Shown here piece after piece: positions 26,734-34,868 of a stretch of DNA of 64,000 nt. The notes beneath the pieces were generated by a model that made no database searches, was not told the origin of the DNA, and saw nothing but the letters and a program-made list of their open reading frames with translations. Where the stretch lies: the NCBI RefSeq assembly GCF_900060185.1, contig NZ_FIZY01000001.1:186001-250000 (forward strand). Reading direction: 5' to 3'. The translations under genes and the position numbers were made by a program. Source of the stretch: Grimontia marina (GTDB taxonomy: Bacteria; Pseudomonadota; Gammaproteobacteria; Enterobacterales; Vibrionaceae). Position 1 is the stretch's first letter. Every line of letters starts with the position of its first letter.

Positions 26734-28962
26734 TTAGCTTTCCATGTTTCCGTAGGCATAGCGTGAATACTCAGAGTAGGTATGTGTGCCTTTCTTTGGC
26801 TGAGGAACCTGATTAATCACTACGCCATCAATAGATATTTGATGTTTAGTAAATAAGGACATGGTGTGCTTATAAACAGACTTGCTTGTGCTATTGGCTT
26901 TCAGAATGAGCACAATTCCCTTGGTCAACTTCCCGACGATAAATGCATCTTTCACTGGCAAAATAGGCGGCGTGTCAAAGATGATGCGGTCGTATCGTTC
27001 GGCCAGCTCTTCAATGAGCTTATGGAAAGAGGTGCCACTCAGAAGTTCTTGCGGATTGGCAACAATCAACCCAGCGGGCAGTACGTCAAGATTTGTTCCA
27101 TCAATGGACGCCACACAGTCATCGGGTGAAGCATTCATCACCAAAATGTTGGTCAGTCCCGGATGACTATTTGGGAGTCCAAAGCGCATCCCCACAGAAG
27201 GTTTTCGCAAATCACAATCAATCAGCAGAACCTTTTCGATACTTGCAAAAGACTGGGCGAGATTGACTGCTGTTGTCGTTTTACCTTCACCAGGTACGGA
27301 AGAAGACAGTGCCAGAAATTTTCTTTCAGTTTTCGGCATACTCAGGTAGAGCGAGGTTCGAATGGAGTCAATGGACTCTTGAAACGCGGCAAACTTACTG
27401 TTGCTGAAAACGGAAGCATCGATGTGATTGCGTTTATACTCCTTGGCTTTAACCAAAGGAAGTGTGCCTGTAGGCAACAAGCCGAGTTTGTTTTCAAAAT
27501 CTCTGGCAGAAGAGATGGTGTTGTTGAATGCATCTAAGCAAATCACCAGAACACAAGCAAAACCCATGCTTGCAACTAAAGCAATGACCACGATGAGTTT
27601 GCGATTCGGCTTAAAAGGATTTTGCGGAACCAGTGCGTGGTCGCTGAAGCGAGCATTGGCTGCGCTGAAATCGCTGGTTGCAGAGGTCTCTTTTTGGCGA
27701 GTTAAGAACAAGTCATATAGTTTGGCGTTGCTCTCTACCTCTCTCTTGAGTGCATCGTATTCACTTTTAACAACACTTAAAGATTGAAACTCTTCTTTCT
27801 TGCTTAGCAGCTCTTGTTTAAGCAGAGCTTCTTGCTCCTTCGCACTGGCGAGTTCTTTTTCGACCCCATTGATCAGCTTATAAATTAGGCTTTCCGCACG
27901 ACGTTGAACCGACTTCAACCTCGCGTTGGCCTGAATCATTCTGTCGTGTTTAGGGCCATAGCGCTTGGATAGCTGACTGACTTCTTTCTCAGCTTCCGAC
28001 TCTGCAAGGCGGATGTCACGCACTTGCGGGTGGTTCGAAATCAGGGCGTTAGCACTGAGGGTTGCAATATCGGCGTTAGGACTACTTTTCAGCGCGTTAT
28101 ACAGCGCCTGGGTTTTCGTTCTTCGGTCTGTCGCTTCTGCGATTCTGTCTGTCAGATTTTGTAGTTCATTACTGGTTAGAGCCGCAATACCGCTATCGTC
28201 GATAAGCTCTTGACGTTGTAGAAACTCGACCAAAGCTCGCTCTGATGAATTGAGGCTTTGTTTCAATTCGGTGAGGCGCTCGTTTAGCCACCCATTTGCT
28301 TTATCCGTGGCGAGAAGCTTGGACTCCAGATTGTTTTCGATAAAGGCATAGCCCACAGCATTCGCGATCTCAGCAGCAAGTTTTGGGTCCTGTGAATCAA
28401 ACGAAATATGAACCAGCTGCGTTTTTCTAATTGGTGATATTGTAAGTCTGGATTTAAATGTTTTTAGTATTTTTAAGTTTGTCGCCTCTTTTTCTAATTC
28501 TGGGTCAATGGCCATTTCTTTTTTTGATGAAAAGAAAGAATCAATAACTGGATGAGAGCGCAACCAGTCTTTGAATTGTTCTTTGAAGCCAGGCTCACTG
28601 TTTGCAGTGATTGATGGGTTGAACTCCTCAATCTGGCTAAGTTGTAACTTGTCGATAACGCGCTGTGCGACTTGATTGGACTTCAGTATCTCGAATTGCG
28701 TGAGATAGTATTCGTTTGCACGGCTATCTATGCCAACGACTTCTTCTATAGAAATAGCTTTAGCCTGTTGCGACTCAATAAGAAGGGTTGCTGTAGCACG
28801 ATAGGTAGGTGTGATTGATAACGCCACAAGAGCTGCAATCGCTGTACAGAGTAACGTAAAGAAGGAGATAGAAAGCCAGCGTTTCTTGATTAAATGAATA
28901 TAATATCCAATATCAATCAGTTGCTCTTGGTGTACTGAAGTTTCATTTGGGTGAGCTGACAT
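26734..28962 (-). CDS. wzc: Wzc-type polysaccharide co-polymerase and BY-kinase
   Basis: The 742-aa inner-membrane protein controls chain length and export. An N-terminal Wzz domain follows a first membrane segment (about 31-52). A large periplasmic coiled-coil region (about 80-460) with GNVR-like part precedes the second segment (LIVVIALVASMGFACVLVIC). The cytosolic tyrosine-kinase domain has Walker A SSVPGEGKTTTAVNLA, Walker A' LLIDCDLRKPS and Walker B IIFDTPPILPV. The C-terminus is a Tyr cluster (TYSEYSRYAYG). Corresponds to VpsO/CpsD in vibrio loci. Its partner phosphatase is the wzb gene at 10586. Confidence 0.94.
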   Translation of the reverse strand: MSAHPNETSVHQEQLIDIGYYIHLIKKRWLSISFFTLLCTAIAALVALSITPTYRATATLLIESQQAKAISIEEVVGIDSRANEYYLTQFEILKSNQVAQRVIDKLQLSQIEEFNPSITANSEPGFKEQFKDWLRSHPVIDSFFSSKKEMAIDPELEKEATNLKILKTFKSRLTISPIRKTQLVHISFDSQDPKLAAEIANAVGYAFIENNLESKLLATDKANGWLNERLTELKQSLNSSERALVEFLQRQELIDDSGIAALTSNELQNLTDRIAEATDRRTKTQALYNALKSSPNADIATLSANALISNHPQVRDIRLAESEAEKEVSQLSKRYGPKHDRMIQANARLKSVQRRAESLIYKLINGVEKELASAKEQEALLKQELLSKKEEFQSLSVVKSEYDALKREVESNAKLYDLFLTRQKETSATSDFSAANARFSDHALVPQNPFKPNRKLIVVIALVASMGFACVLVICLDAFNNTISSARDFENKLGLLPTGTLPLVKAKEYKRNHIDASVFSNSKFAAFQESIDSIRTSLYLSMPKTERKFLALSSSVPGEGKTTTAVNLAQSFASIEKVLLIDCDLRKPSVGMRFGLPNSHPGLTNILVMNASPDDCVASIDGTNLDVLPAGLIVANPQELLSGTSFHKLIEELAERYDRIIFDTPPILPVKDAFIVGKLTKGIVLILKANSTSKSVYKHTMSLFTKHQISIDGVVINQVPQPKKGTHTYSEYSRYAYGNMES

Positions 28963-29122
28963 TATTTAATCCATCTTAAATGCAGTTTATTCTCACTGTC
29001 GTGAGATATTTATATCGACCAAGGCTCGACAGAGAAGGGGTTTGAAAATTTAATATTTCAGGAGTATGAGCCAAATTTTTAATACCCTCTTAGGGGTAAT
29101 TTATTCGTCTGAGGCGCTGGGT

Positions 29123-29656
29123 CTAGAAGAAGCTCTGTTCAATAACAATGATGTCCCCAGGTGCGACCATGTGAGAAAGGCTTACCCGGTTTTTAGGTAC
29201 ATTTTTATCTTCGCGAGTAATGTAGATACTTTTTCTTGCGGCACGTTCTGTGAAGCCCCCGGCAAGTGCAATAGCCTTGTCGACGGTAAGGCCTGGTTGA
29301 TATTCATAGCCGCCAGGCTTTTTGATTTCACCGTTGACGAAAATACTCCTGAAACCAACTATACCCACACGAACTTTGGGTGAAACAAGGTAATCGCCTT
29401 TTAGACCTCTGATAATTTCAGCCTTTAGCTGCTCGGTCGTTTTGCCAATTGCCATTAATTGACCGAGATAGGGGTAATCGAATTCGCCACTGCTATCGAT
29501 ATATAACTCTTCAATGGTTAGCTCTTCCTCACCATATACGATGATTTGAATTTTATCGCCTGCGCCAATGGTGTAGTCATTACCACTAGCGAGAGCACTT
29601 AATGGAAAAACGAGGATAAAGGTGAACGTAACGAGTAAGCGATAGATGTGTGTCAT
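29123..29656 (-). CDS. Short Wza-like polysaccharide export protein (VpsN/CpsC type)
   Basis: The 177-aa protein has a signal peptide (ending LSALASG, no lipobox) and a Poly_export domain DYTIGAGDKIQIIVYGEEEL (residues 27-46), YPYLGQ, then SLBB-like RSIFVNGEIKKPGGYEYQPG and TVDKAIALAGGF. It lacks the C-terminal helix that forms the outer-membrane barrel of E. coli Wza (379 aa). The preceding gene encodes a separate outer-membrane beta-barrel, which may supply the pore, as proposed for VpsM/VpsN. A weak hairpin (29083-29098) lies in the 160 bases before wzc. Confidence 0.88.
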   Translation of the reverse strand: MTHIYRLLVTFTFILVFPLSALASGNDYTIGAGDKIQIIVYGEEELTIEELYIDSSGEFDYPYLGQLMAIGKTTEQLKAEIIRGLKGDYLVSPKVRVGIVGFRSIFVNGEIKKPGGYEYQPGLTVDKAIALAGGFTERAARKSIYITREDKNVPKNRVSLSHMVAPGDIIVIEQSFF

Positions 29657-29679
29657 TTGAACGGTAATCCTTTGTAAAA

Positions 29680-30918
29680 TCAGAACACCAGATTAGTGCC
29701 GAGGTACCATACATTTTGGCTGTAGCGGTTGGTGTCAATTGACGAGTCATTGTCTTCATATCGCCAGCCGGCAGTAATTTCAGTATCTTCCCTGAACGCG
29801 TATCCGAGGTAGAAAGAGGATCTCAGTAGGTCGTCTTCTCGGGCACTTTGTGAATAGTCATCGTTGATGATGTCGAATGCGATGTTGCTATATACACGCG
29901 ATAACCAGAAGTGTTTCCAACTAGCGGCAAAACTGGTTTGATTGATGAAGTTGTTGCCTTGATCCGGGTCGATGGCACTCTGTGCAGCAGACAAAGCAAT
30001 CATTGAATAGGTAAGGGGTTCCCAAACAACATCTAAATCCCAACTGAAACCATTGAAGTCTTCTCTGGCATCATCTTCGTAGTTCTTGTCTTGCAAGCCC
30101 AATCTCAGCTTGCCGGTGGTCTTGCCCGTAATGTCCCACTGGGTACCTACAAGAAAGTAAGCATCAAGATTATTCTGTGAACTACCACTGATAGGGTCAC
30201 CAAGCTTGTACTGACGATCAGCTAAATCTATTTCGAGTAAAAGCTCTGTCGCTGGAAATATCTGATAGTAAAACGCTAGCCCGCCAGCGATTTCATCGTA
30301 GTCTTTATACTTGGTGCTCAAAGCAACAAAACCCGGAGCAGTGAGGTCGCGATAATTGTTATATTTCTTGTTTTCGTACCTTAAATTGGACTCAAGTCGT
30401 CCTGTCGCGTCTTCTGCACCGTATACATGGGTAACGTTTGCGTTGTGGAGAGAGTATTTAACAGGTTCAGTGGCAATAGTTGTAAGTTGGTCACCTGCCA
30501 AAATTCCTGTACCGCGAGCTTCGTGAGATTTTAAGTACGTATAGTTAAAACCAATCCCACTTCTCTGGCTGATCTGCACAAAATTGTTTGTCGTGAAAGC
30601 GTGGTCGAGAAAGTCGTCGACGTCACTGTCAAAATAGTTCCCGGAAGATAGTTGGTATGCAATCTGGTATTGGTTTCCGTTACGGTCAGATTCAAACATT
30701 ACACCTGGCTTTGCAATCAACGCACTGGAGGATTCAAGGCTTTCAGAAGGTGAATAGCGACCGACGTTGTCGTTGTATTCATAATAAGCTTCAAAGAGAG
30801 GGGTGATTTTAATCCCTGACTCTGTGGTGTATCCATTATCTTCATTAGCGACTACCCAACTGCTAGTACTTAACAAAGCCAAAGCAATAAGTGTTTTCTT
30901 CGGGCTGTTCATTTTCAT
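29680..30918 (-). CDS. Outer-membrane beta-barrel exopolysaccharide protein (VpsM/CpsB type)
   Basis: The 412-aa protein has a signal peptide (KTLIALALLSTSSWVVA, cleaved near residue 25). A long series of alternating amphipathic strands rich in Tyr, Asn and Asp follows, ending in the aromatic C-terminus WYLGTNLVF expected of an outer-membrane barrel. The first part ITPLFEAYYEYNDNVGRY resembles VpsM/CpsB-type proteins of vibrio vps/cps loci. It lies between the initiating transferase and the short Wza-like gene, the same order as vpsL-vpsM-vpsN. It likely forms the export pore with the latter. Four bases separate it from the upstream gene. Confidence 0.85.
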   Translation of the reverse strand: MKMNSPKKTLIALALLSTSSWVVANEDNGYTTESGIKITPLFEAYYEYNDNVGRYSPSESLESSSALIAKPGVMFESDRNGNQYQIAYQLSSGNYFDSDVDDFLDHAFTTNNFVQISQRSGIGFNYTYLKSHEARGTGILAGDQLTTIATEPVKYSLHNANVTHVYGAEDATGRLESNLRYENKKYNNYRDLTAPGFVALSTKYKDYDEIAGGLAFYYQIFPATELLLEIDLADRQYKLGDPISGSSQNNLDAYFLVGTQWDITGKTTGKLRLGLQDKNYEDDAREDFNGFSWDLDVVWEPLTYSMIALSAAQSAIDPDQGNNFINQTSFAASWKHFWLSRVYSNIAFDIINDDYSQSAREDDLLRSSFYLGYAFREDTEITAGWRYEDNDSSIDTNRYSQNVWYLGTNLVF

Positions 30919-30922
30919 TCCT

Positions 30923-32326
30923 TTAGTAAGCAGTTTTTCCGGTAAAGCCTTTGAACACGGTCTTAAAGATGATTTTTAGATCAAGCCAGGTTGACCATGA
31001 CTGAATGTATTTGATGTCGAATTCGACGCGCTTCTGCATTTTCTCTAAGGTATCTGTTTCGCCGCGGTAGCCGTTAACCTGCGCTAAGCCAGTGATGCCT
31101 GGTTTCACCTTGTGTCGCAGCATGTAACGATCAACGATGGTCCTATATTCTTCATTGTGTGCAACGGCATGTGGTCTGGGTCCAACGATAGACATGCGGC
31201 CCTGTAACACATTGAAGAACTGAGGAAGTTCATCTAACGACGTTCTTCGGATAAATGCCCCAAACGGGGTAATCCTTGGGTCGTTTTTCGTGGCTTGTTT
31301 CACCACAGAGCCGTTGTCCATTGTGCTCATTGAGCGGAACTTCCAAACCTTGATTCGGCGCCCATCCAGCCCGTAGCGGTATTGTTTAAAAATGATTGGG
31401 CCAGGTGACGATAACTTGACGCCGATGGCGACACCGATAAGTACAGGGCTGATCAGTAGAATAATCAATGAAGCAAGTACTATGTCCTGAGCGCGCTTAA
31501 ACCATCCATTGGTGCCGTAGAAAGGGGTATCATGAATACTGATGGTGGGTATATTTCCAATGGCGCTCAATCGAGATTGGATAAGGTTGTAGACAAAGAA
31601 ATCCGGTATCAAATAGGTATTTGCAGTGGTATCTGAAAAGTCTTTCAGATACGCAGTGATACGTTCATTTGCCTTCAGTGGCATCGAAATGTAGACATGC
31701 TGGGCATCACCACTTTTAACAAGCTCTAACGCTGAAGGAACATTGCCTTTAAATGGGGCTGGAAGATTGTCGATATCTAGACGGCTGGCTTCTCTGTCAT
31801 CATAAAAACCGCTCACTTTGATGCCAAGTTCAGGGTGTTTTTTCAATTGGTGAGCGAGTCGAATACCATTTTCTGTCACCCCTATGATGATGGCTTCTTT
31901 CTTATTATATCCGTAATCGCGCAGTTTCTTTAAAGTCTGTTTGGCTGCATATCGCCAAGTAATCAGTATTACTGGTGTAGCTATCAACCAAACGCCAGTA
32001 ACAACACGTGAATAATCAGTGCTTGTTTTAGTAAAGAAAGCCAGAAAAACTAGCGCAATGAAAGTAATAAACCATGCCTTACTGATACTTAGCGCCTCTT
32101 CCCTAAAAAGATGAACTCGCCAAGAGCGATAGAGTTCATTTTTCTCTGCTACGAGCATGTATACCAAAATCGCATAGCTTCCTAATAGTAAGTCTTTTTG
32201 GATGAACTGATTGGTATAGGACGTAGATATTACGTAAAGTGTCAATAAGATGATGAGACAGTCAATTGTTCTATATAGAACGTGTAGTGCGCCGTAGTTA
32301 CTATGTAATTTAAGAGTGGAATCCAT
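30923..32326 (-). CDS. Undecaprenyl-phosphate hexose-phosphate transferase (WcaJ/VpsL type)
   Basis: Starts repeat-unit synthesis by moving a hexose-1-phosphate (glucose in WcaJ) to undecaprenyl phosphate at the inner membrane. The 467 aa hold four N-terminal membrane segments, a central CoA-binding-like domain (AIIIGVTENGIRLAHQLKK), and another segment (VLASLIILLISPVLIGVAIG). The catalytic bacterial-sugar-transferase domain has VWKFRSMSTMD, DPRITPFGAFIRRTSLDELP, IVGPRPHAV and KPGITGLAQVNG. It is the first gene of the operon, 54 bases downstream of the ops element. Equivalent to vpsL/cpsA; donor sugar not proven. Confidence 0.92.
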   Translation of the reverse strand: MDSTLKLHSNYGALHVLYRTIDCLIILLTLYVISTSYTNQFIQKDLLLGSYAILVYMLVAEKNELYRSWRVHLFREEALSISKAWFITFIALVFLAFFTKTSTDYSRVVTGVWLIATPVILITWRYAAKQTLKKLRDYGYNKKEAIIIGVTENGIRLAHQLKKHPELGIKVSGFYDDREASRLDIDNLPAPFKGNVPSALELVKSGDAQHVYISMPLKANERITAYLKDFSDTTANTYLIPDFFVYNLIQSRLSAIGNIPTISIHDTPFYGTNGWFKRAQDIVLASLIILLISPVLIGVAIGVKLSSPGPIIFKQYRYGLDGRRIKVWKFRSMSTMDNGSVVKQATKNDPRITPFGAFIRRTSLDELPQFFNVLQGRMSIVGPRPHAVAHNEEYRTIVDRYMLRHKVKPGITGLAQVNGYRGETDTLEKMQKRVEFDIKYIQSWSTWLDLKIIFKTVFKGFTGKTAY

Positions 32327-32380
32327 TTTCTCTGACCTTAGATAACTAATCGATGATCCATCGTTGGCTTGTGATTTTCG

Positions 32381-32391
32381 ACGCTACCGCC
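32381..32391 (-). promoter_or_regulatory. ops element (RfaH recruitment site)
   Basis: The minus strand reads GGCGGTAGCGT, identical to the ops core that recruits RfaH to transcribing polymerase in long polysaccharide operons. It lies 55 bases upstream of the first gene start and downstream of the proposed promoter, i.e. in the transcribed leader, as required. Confidence 0.85.
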
Positions 32392-32445
32392 CTTGAGTGT
32401 CGTTCCCAAAGTACGAAATAAAAAAGTCGCTTATTGATTGTTTTG

Positions 32446-32481
32446 ATAATAAAAAGAGTTGTCGCGTCATAAGTTTGACGC
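32446..32481 (-). promoter_or_regulatory. Candidate exopolysaccharide promoter with overlapping dyad
   Basis: TATTAT (32451-32446, 5/6 to the consensus) has no good -35 hexamer. The -35 position is instead covered by a perfect dyad, GCGTCA-N6-TGACGC (32464-32481). This layout suits an activator bound over the -35 region. The regulator is not identified. Confidence 0.4.
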
Positions 32482-32894
32482 AGTAATAGATGGCAGGATA
32501 TTAACATCAGAAAATTACGGGTTTATATAGATATTGAGTGTTTGATTTGACGATAAATCATTCGTGCGTGATGCCACACAAATGAATGTAACTGATATAT
32601 AGAAAAATAAAATTAACTCGACGAGAAACTAAATAAAATTAGCTAAATATATAGAGTTAACTATAAACAAGAGTGTTAATAGCGGACTTATTCAATATGC
32701 CTAGTGAGGTTTAGATACAAGGGTGGCTGTTGTTGTTATTGAGTAGATGATTATTGTGAAGAGTAATGCATTTGAAACATATAAGTATCGTCTTGGTACG
32801 AAATGCAAGAAGTCGGAACTAATTTTGGTCAAGTTGTTCGCGACCATATGTGTTATTTATGTAGGTGATAGGACTGTATCTGGAGCTGCGGTAT

Positions 32895-32925
32895 AGAAAA
32901 AGGCTTTCCACTTGGGAAAGCCTTT
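32895..32925 (-). terminator. Intrinsic terminator after asnB
   Basis: AAAGGCTTTCC (32899-32909) pairs with GGAAAGCCTTT (32915-32925); on the minus strand a run of T follows. Confidence 0.85.
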
Positions 32926-32947
32926 ATTTAACGATAATGGATTAATC

Positions 32948-34621
32948 TTAAGCCTTGGCGTAAGCCTCGTTGTGAACAGCTGCCACAGCTCGACCAGATG
33001 GGTCTGCACTGTTTTTAAAGCTCTCATCCCACTCAATCGCTTTGGCGCTTGAACAGGCGATTGATGGGCCGCCTGGTACACATTCTGCTGCTGATGGCAG
33101 TGGGAACAGCTCTTCAAAGATCTCACGGTAAACGTAAGCTTCTTTGGTTTGTGGTGTGTTGTAAGGGAAGCGGAAGCTGGCTGATTCCATTTGCTGAACA
33201 GTGACTTTCTCTTCTGCAACAGCACGTAGAGTATCAATCCAGCCGTAGCCAACACCGTCCGAGAACTGCTCTTTTTGACGCCATGCGATTGAATCTGGCA
33301 GGTAGTGCTCAAAACACTCACGCAGGATGTGTTTTTCCATCTTGCCGTTGCCACACATCTTGTCTTTCGGGTTCAGGCGCATCGCTACATCGATAAACTC
33401 TTTATCGAGGAAAGGAACACGACCTTCTACACCCCATGCCGCCAGTGATTTGTTCGCACGGGCACAGTCAAACATATTCAGAGCTAGCAGTTTACGCACT
33501 GTCTCCTCATGGAACTCTTGGGCGTTTGGTGCTTTATGGAAGTATAGGTATCCACCGAAGATTTCATCTGCACCTTCGCCGGACAGTACCATTTTGATGC
33601 CCATTGCTTTGATTTTACGACCCATCAGGTACATCGGCGTGGATGCACGGATAGTTGTTACGTCGTAAGTCTCAATGTGATAGATAACATCACGAATAGC
33701 ATCCAGACCTTCCTGAATGGTGTAAGTCATTTCGTGGTGAACAGTACCAATTTTCTCTGCCACTTCACGAGCTGCTTTCAGATCCGGCGCGCCTTCCAGG
33801 CCAATCGCAAAGGAGTGAAGCTGAGGCCACCATGCAGCGCTCTTGTCATCATCTTCAACACGCATTGCGGCGAAACGTTTAGCCACTGCTGAAGTAATAG
33901 AAGAGTCTAAACCACCGGAAAGCAGAACACCATATGGAACATCAGTCATCAGCTGTCGCTTAACCGCAGCCTCTAACGCCGCTGTAAGTTCTTCTTTACT
34001 TGAGGTGTTGTTTTCAACCGCTGCGAACTCATTCCAATCGCGCACATAGTAACGAACAGGCTCAGCATCTTTAGAGCCGTAGCTGCAACCTGGAGGGAAT
34101 TCGCTGATGGTTTTACATACTGGAACCAGTGCTTTCATTTCTGACGCAACATAGTAGTTGCCGTGCTCATCATAACCCTGATATAGAGGAATAATACCAA
34201 TATGGTCACGGCCAATAAGGTACTCATCTTTCTCTTCATCGTAGAGTGCAAAAGCAAAAATGCCGTTTAACTCTTCAAGAAGATCTGCACCTTTGTCCTG
34301 ATACAGAGCCAGGATTACTTCACAATCGGAATCAGTTTGAAACTCGTATTTTCCCTCATAACGTGCGCGAATTTCTTTGTGGTTGTAGATTTCACCGTTA
34401 ACAGCCAGTACCACTTTGCCGTCTGGGCTATAGAGAGGCTGGGCGCCAGAATTCAGACCGACGATGGCAAGGCGCTCATGAGCAAGAATAGCACGCTCGG
34501 ATGAGTAAATACCTGACCAGTCTGGGCCACGGTGACGCAGTTTCTTGGACATTTCCAAAGCACTTTCGCGAAGTGCAGACGCATCTGACTTAATATCCAG
34601 AATGCCAAATACAGAACACAT
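32948..34621 (-). CDS. asnB: Asparagine synthase B (glutamine-hydrolysing)
   Basis: Makes asparagine from aspartate, glutamine and ATP in the cytosol. The 557 aa compare with 554 in E. coli. Cys2 of MCSVFGI is the glutaminase nucleophile; RHRGPDWSG and NGEIYNHKEIR line the amidotransferase site. The synthetase domain has the PP-loop LLSGGLDSSITSAVAKR and LSGEGADEIFGGY. Single gene with a terminator directly downstream. It marks the edge of the conserved backbone on this side of the exopolysaccharide island. Confidence 0.98.
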   Translation of the reverse strand: MCSVFGILDIKSDASALRESALEMSKKLRHRGPDWSGIYSSERAILAHERLAIVGLNSGAQPLYSPDGKVVLAVNGEIYNHKEIRARYEGKYEFQTDSDCEVILALYQDKGADLLEELNGIFAFALYDEEKDEYLIGRDHIGIIPLYQGYDEHGNYYVASEMKALVPVCKTISEFPPGCSYGSKDAEPVRYYVRDWNEFAAVENNTSSKEELTAALEAAVKRQLMTDVPYGVLLSGGLDSSITSAVAKRFAAMRVEDDDKSAAWWPQLHSFAIGLEGAPDLKAAREVAEKIGTVHHEMTYTIQEGLDAIRDVIYHIETYDVTTIRASTPMYLMGRKIKAMGIKMVLSGEGADEIFGGYLYFHKAPNAQEFHEETVRKLLALNMFDCARANKSLAAWGVEGRVPFLDKEFIDVAMRLNPKDKMCGNGKMEKHILRECFEHYLPDSIAWRQKEQFSDGVGYGWIDTLRAVAEEKVTVQQMESASFRFPYNTPQTKEAYVYREIFEELFPLPSAAECVPGGPSIACSSAKAIEWDESFKNSADPSGRAVAAVHNEAYAKA

Positions 34622-34804
34622 AAATCCCTCTCCAAACTTCCTACTGCCGCCTTTTCAAGGCGCATTTTATTTTGCGTTGTGTTCAATTTGCCAACTTAGA
34701 CAAAAAAAGCAAGCAAGAGCGAGAAAAAAAATATCAAACTTGGTGTGTGATTAGAAAATATTCGATTAAAGTGGTCTTTTGATGAATAAATGTTAGCGCA
34801 TGAT

Positions 34805-34841
34805 GGAAAAAGCGCCAATCGACGGGGCGAAATGGCGCTTT
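34805..34841 (-). terminator. Intrinsic terminator after the antiporter gene
   Basis: AAAGCGCCA (34809-34817) pairs with TGGCGCTTT (34833-34841) around a 15-base loop; T-rich on the minus strand. Confidence 0.75.
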
Positions 34842-34868
34842 AAAGTATCTAGCAGGCGAAGAATCTGC

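Larger units (their letters stand above)
32327..32894. other. 568-base AT-rich promoter region of the exopolysaccharide operon
   Basis: Gene-free stretch between asnB and the exopolysaccharide operon. It holds the ops element (32381-32391), a TATTAT -10 candidate (32446-32451) and an 18-bp dyad (32464-32481). Further upstream is a very AT-rich tract with a direct repeat AAATAAAATTA (two copies between 32605 and 32645) and a TTAACTC/GAGTTAA inverted repeat (about 32610-32665). Such a long AT-rich leader suits H-NS-type silencing and activator binding, but no named regulator site was recognised beyond ops. No credible gene was found in either strand. Confidence 0.6.

Noticed and set aside
29083-29098. 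TACCC/GGGTA hairpin between the Wza-like gene and wzc
   Set aside because: Only five base pairs and no T run on the transcribed strand; not called a terminator.
32857-33354. 165-codon minus-strand frame overlapping the end of asnB
   Set aside because: Out-of-frame shadow of asnB that also runs through its terminator.
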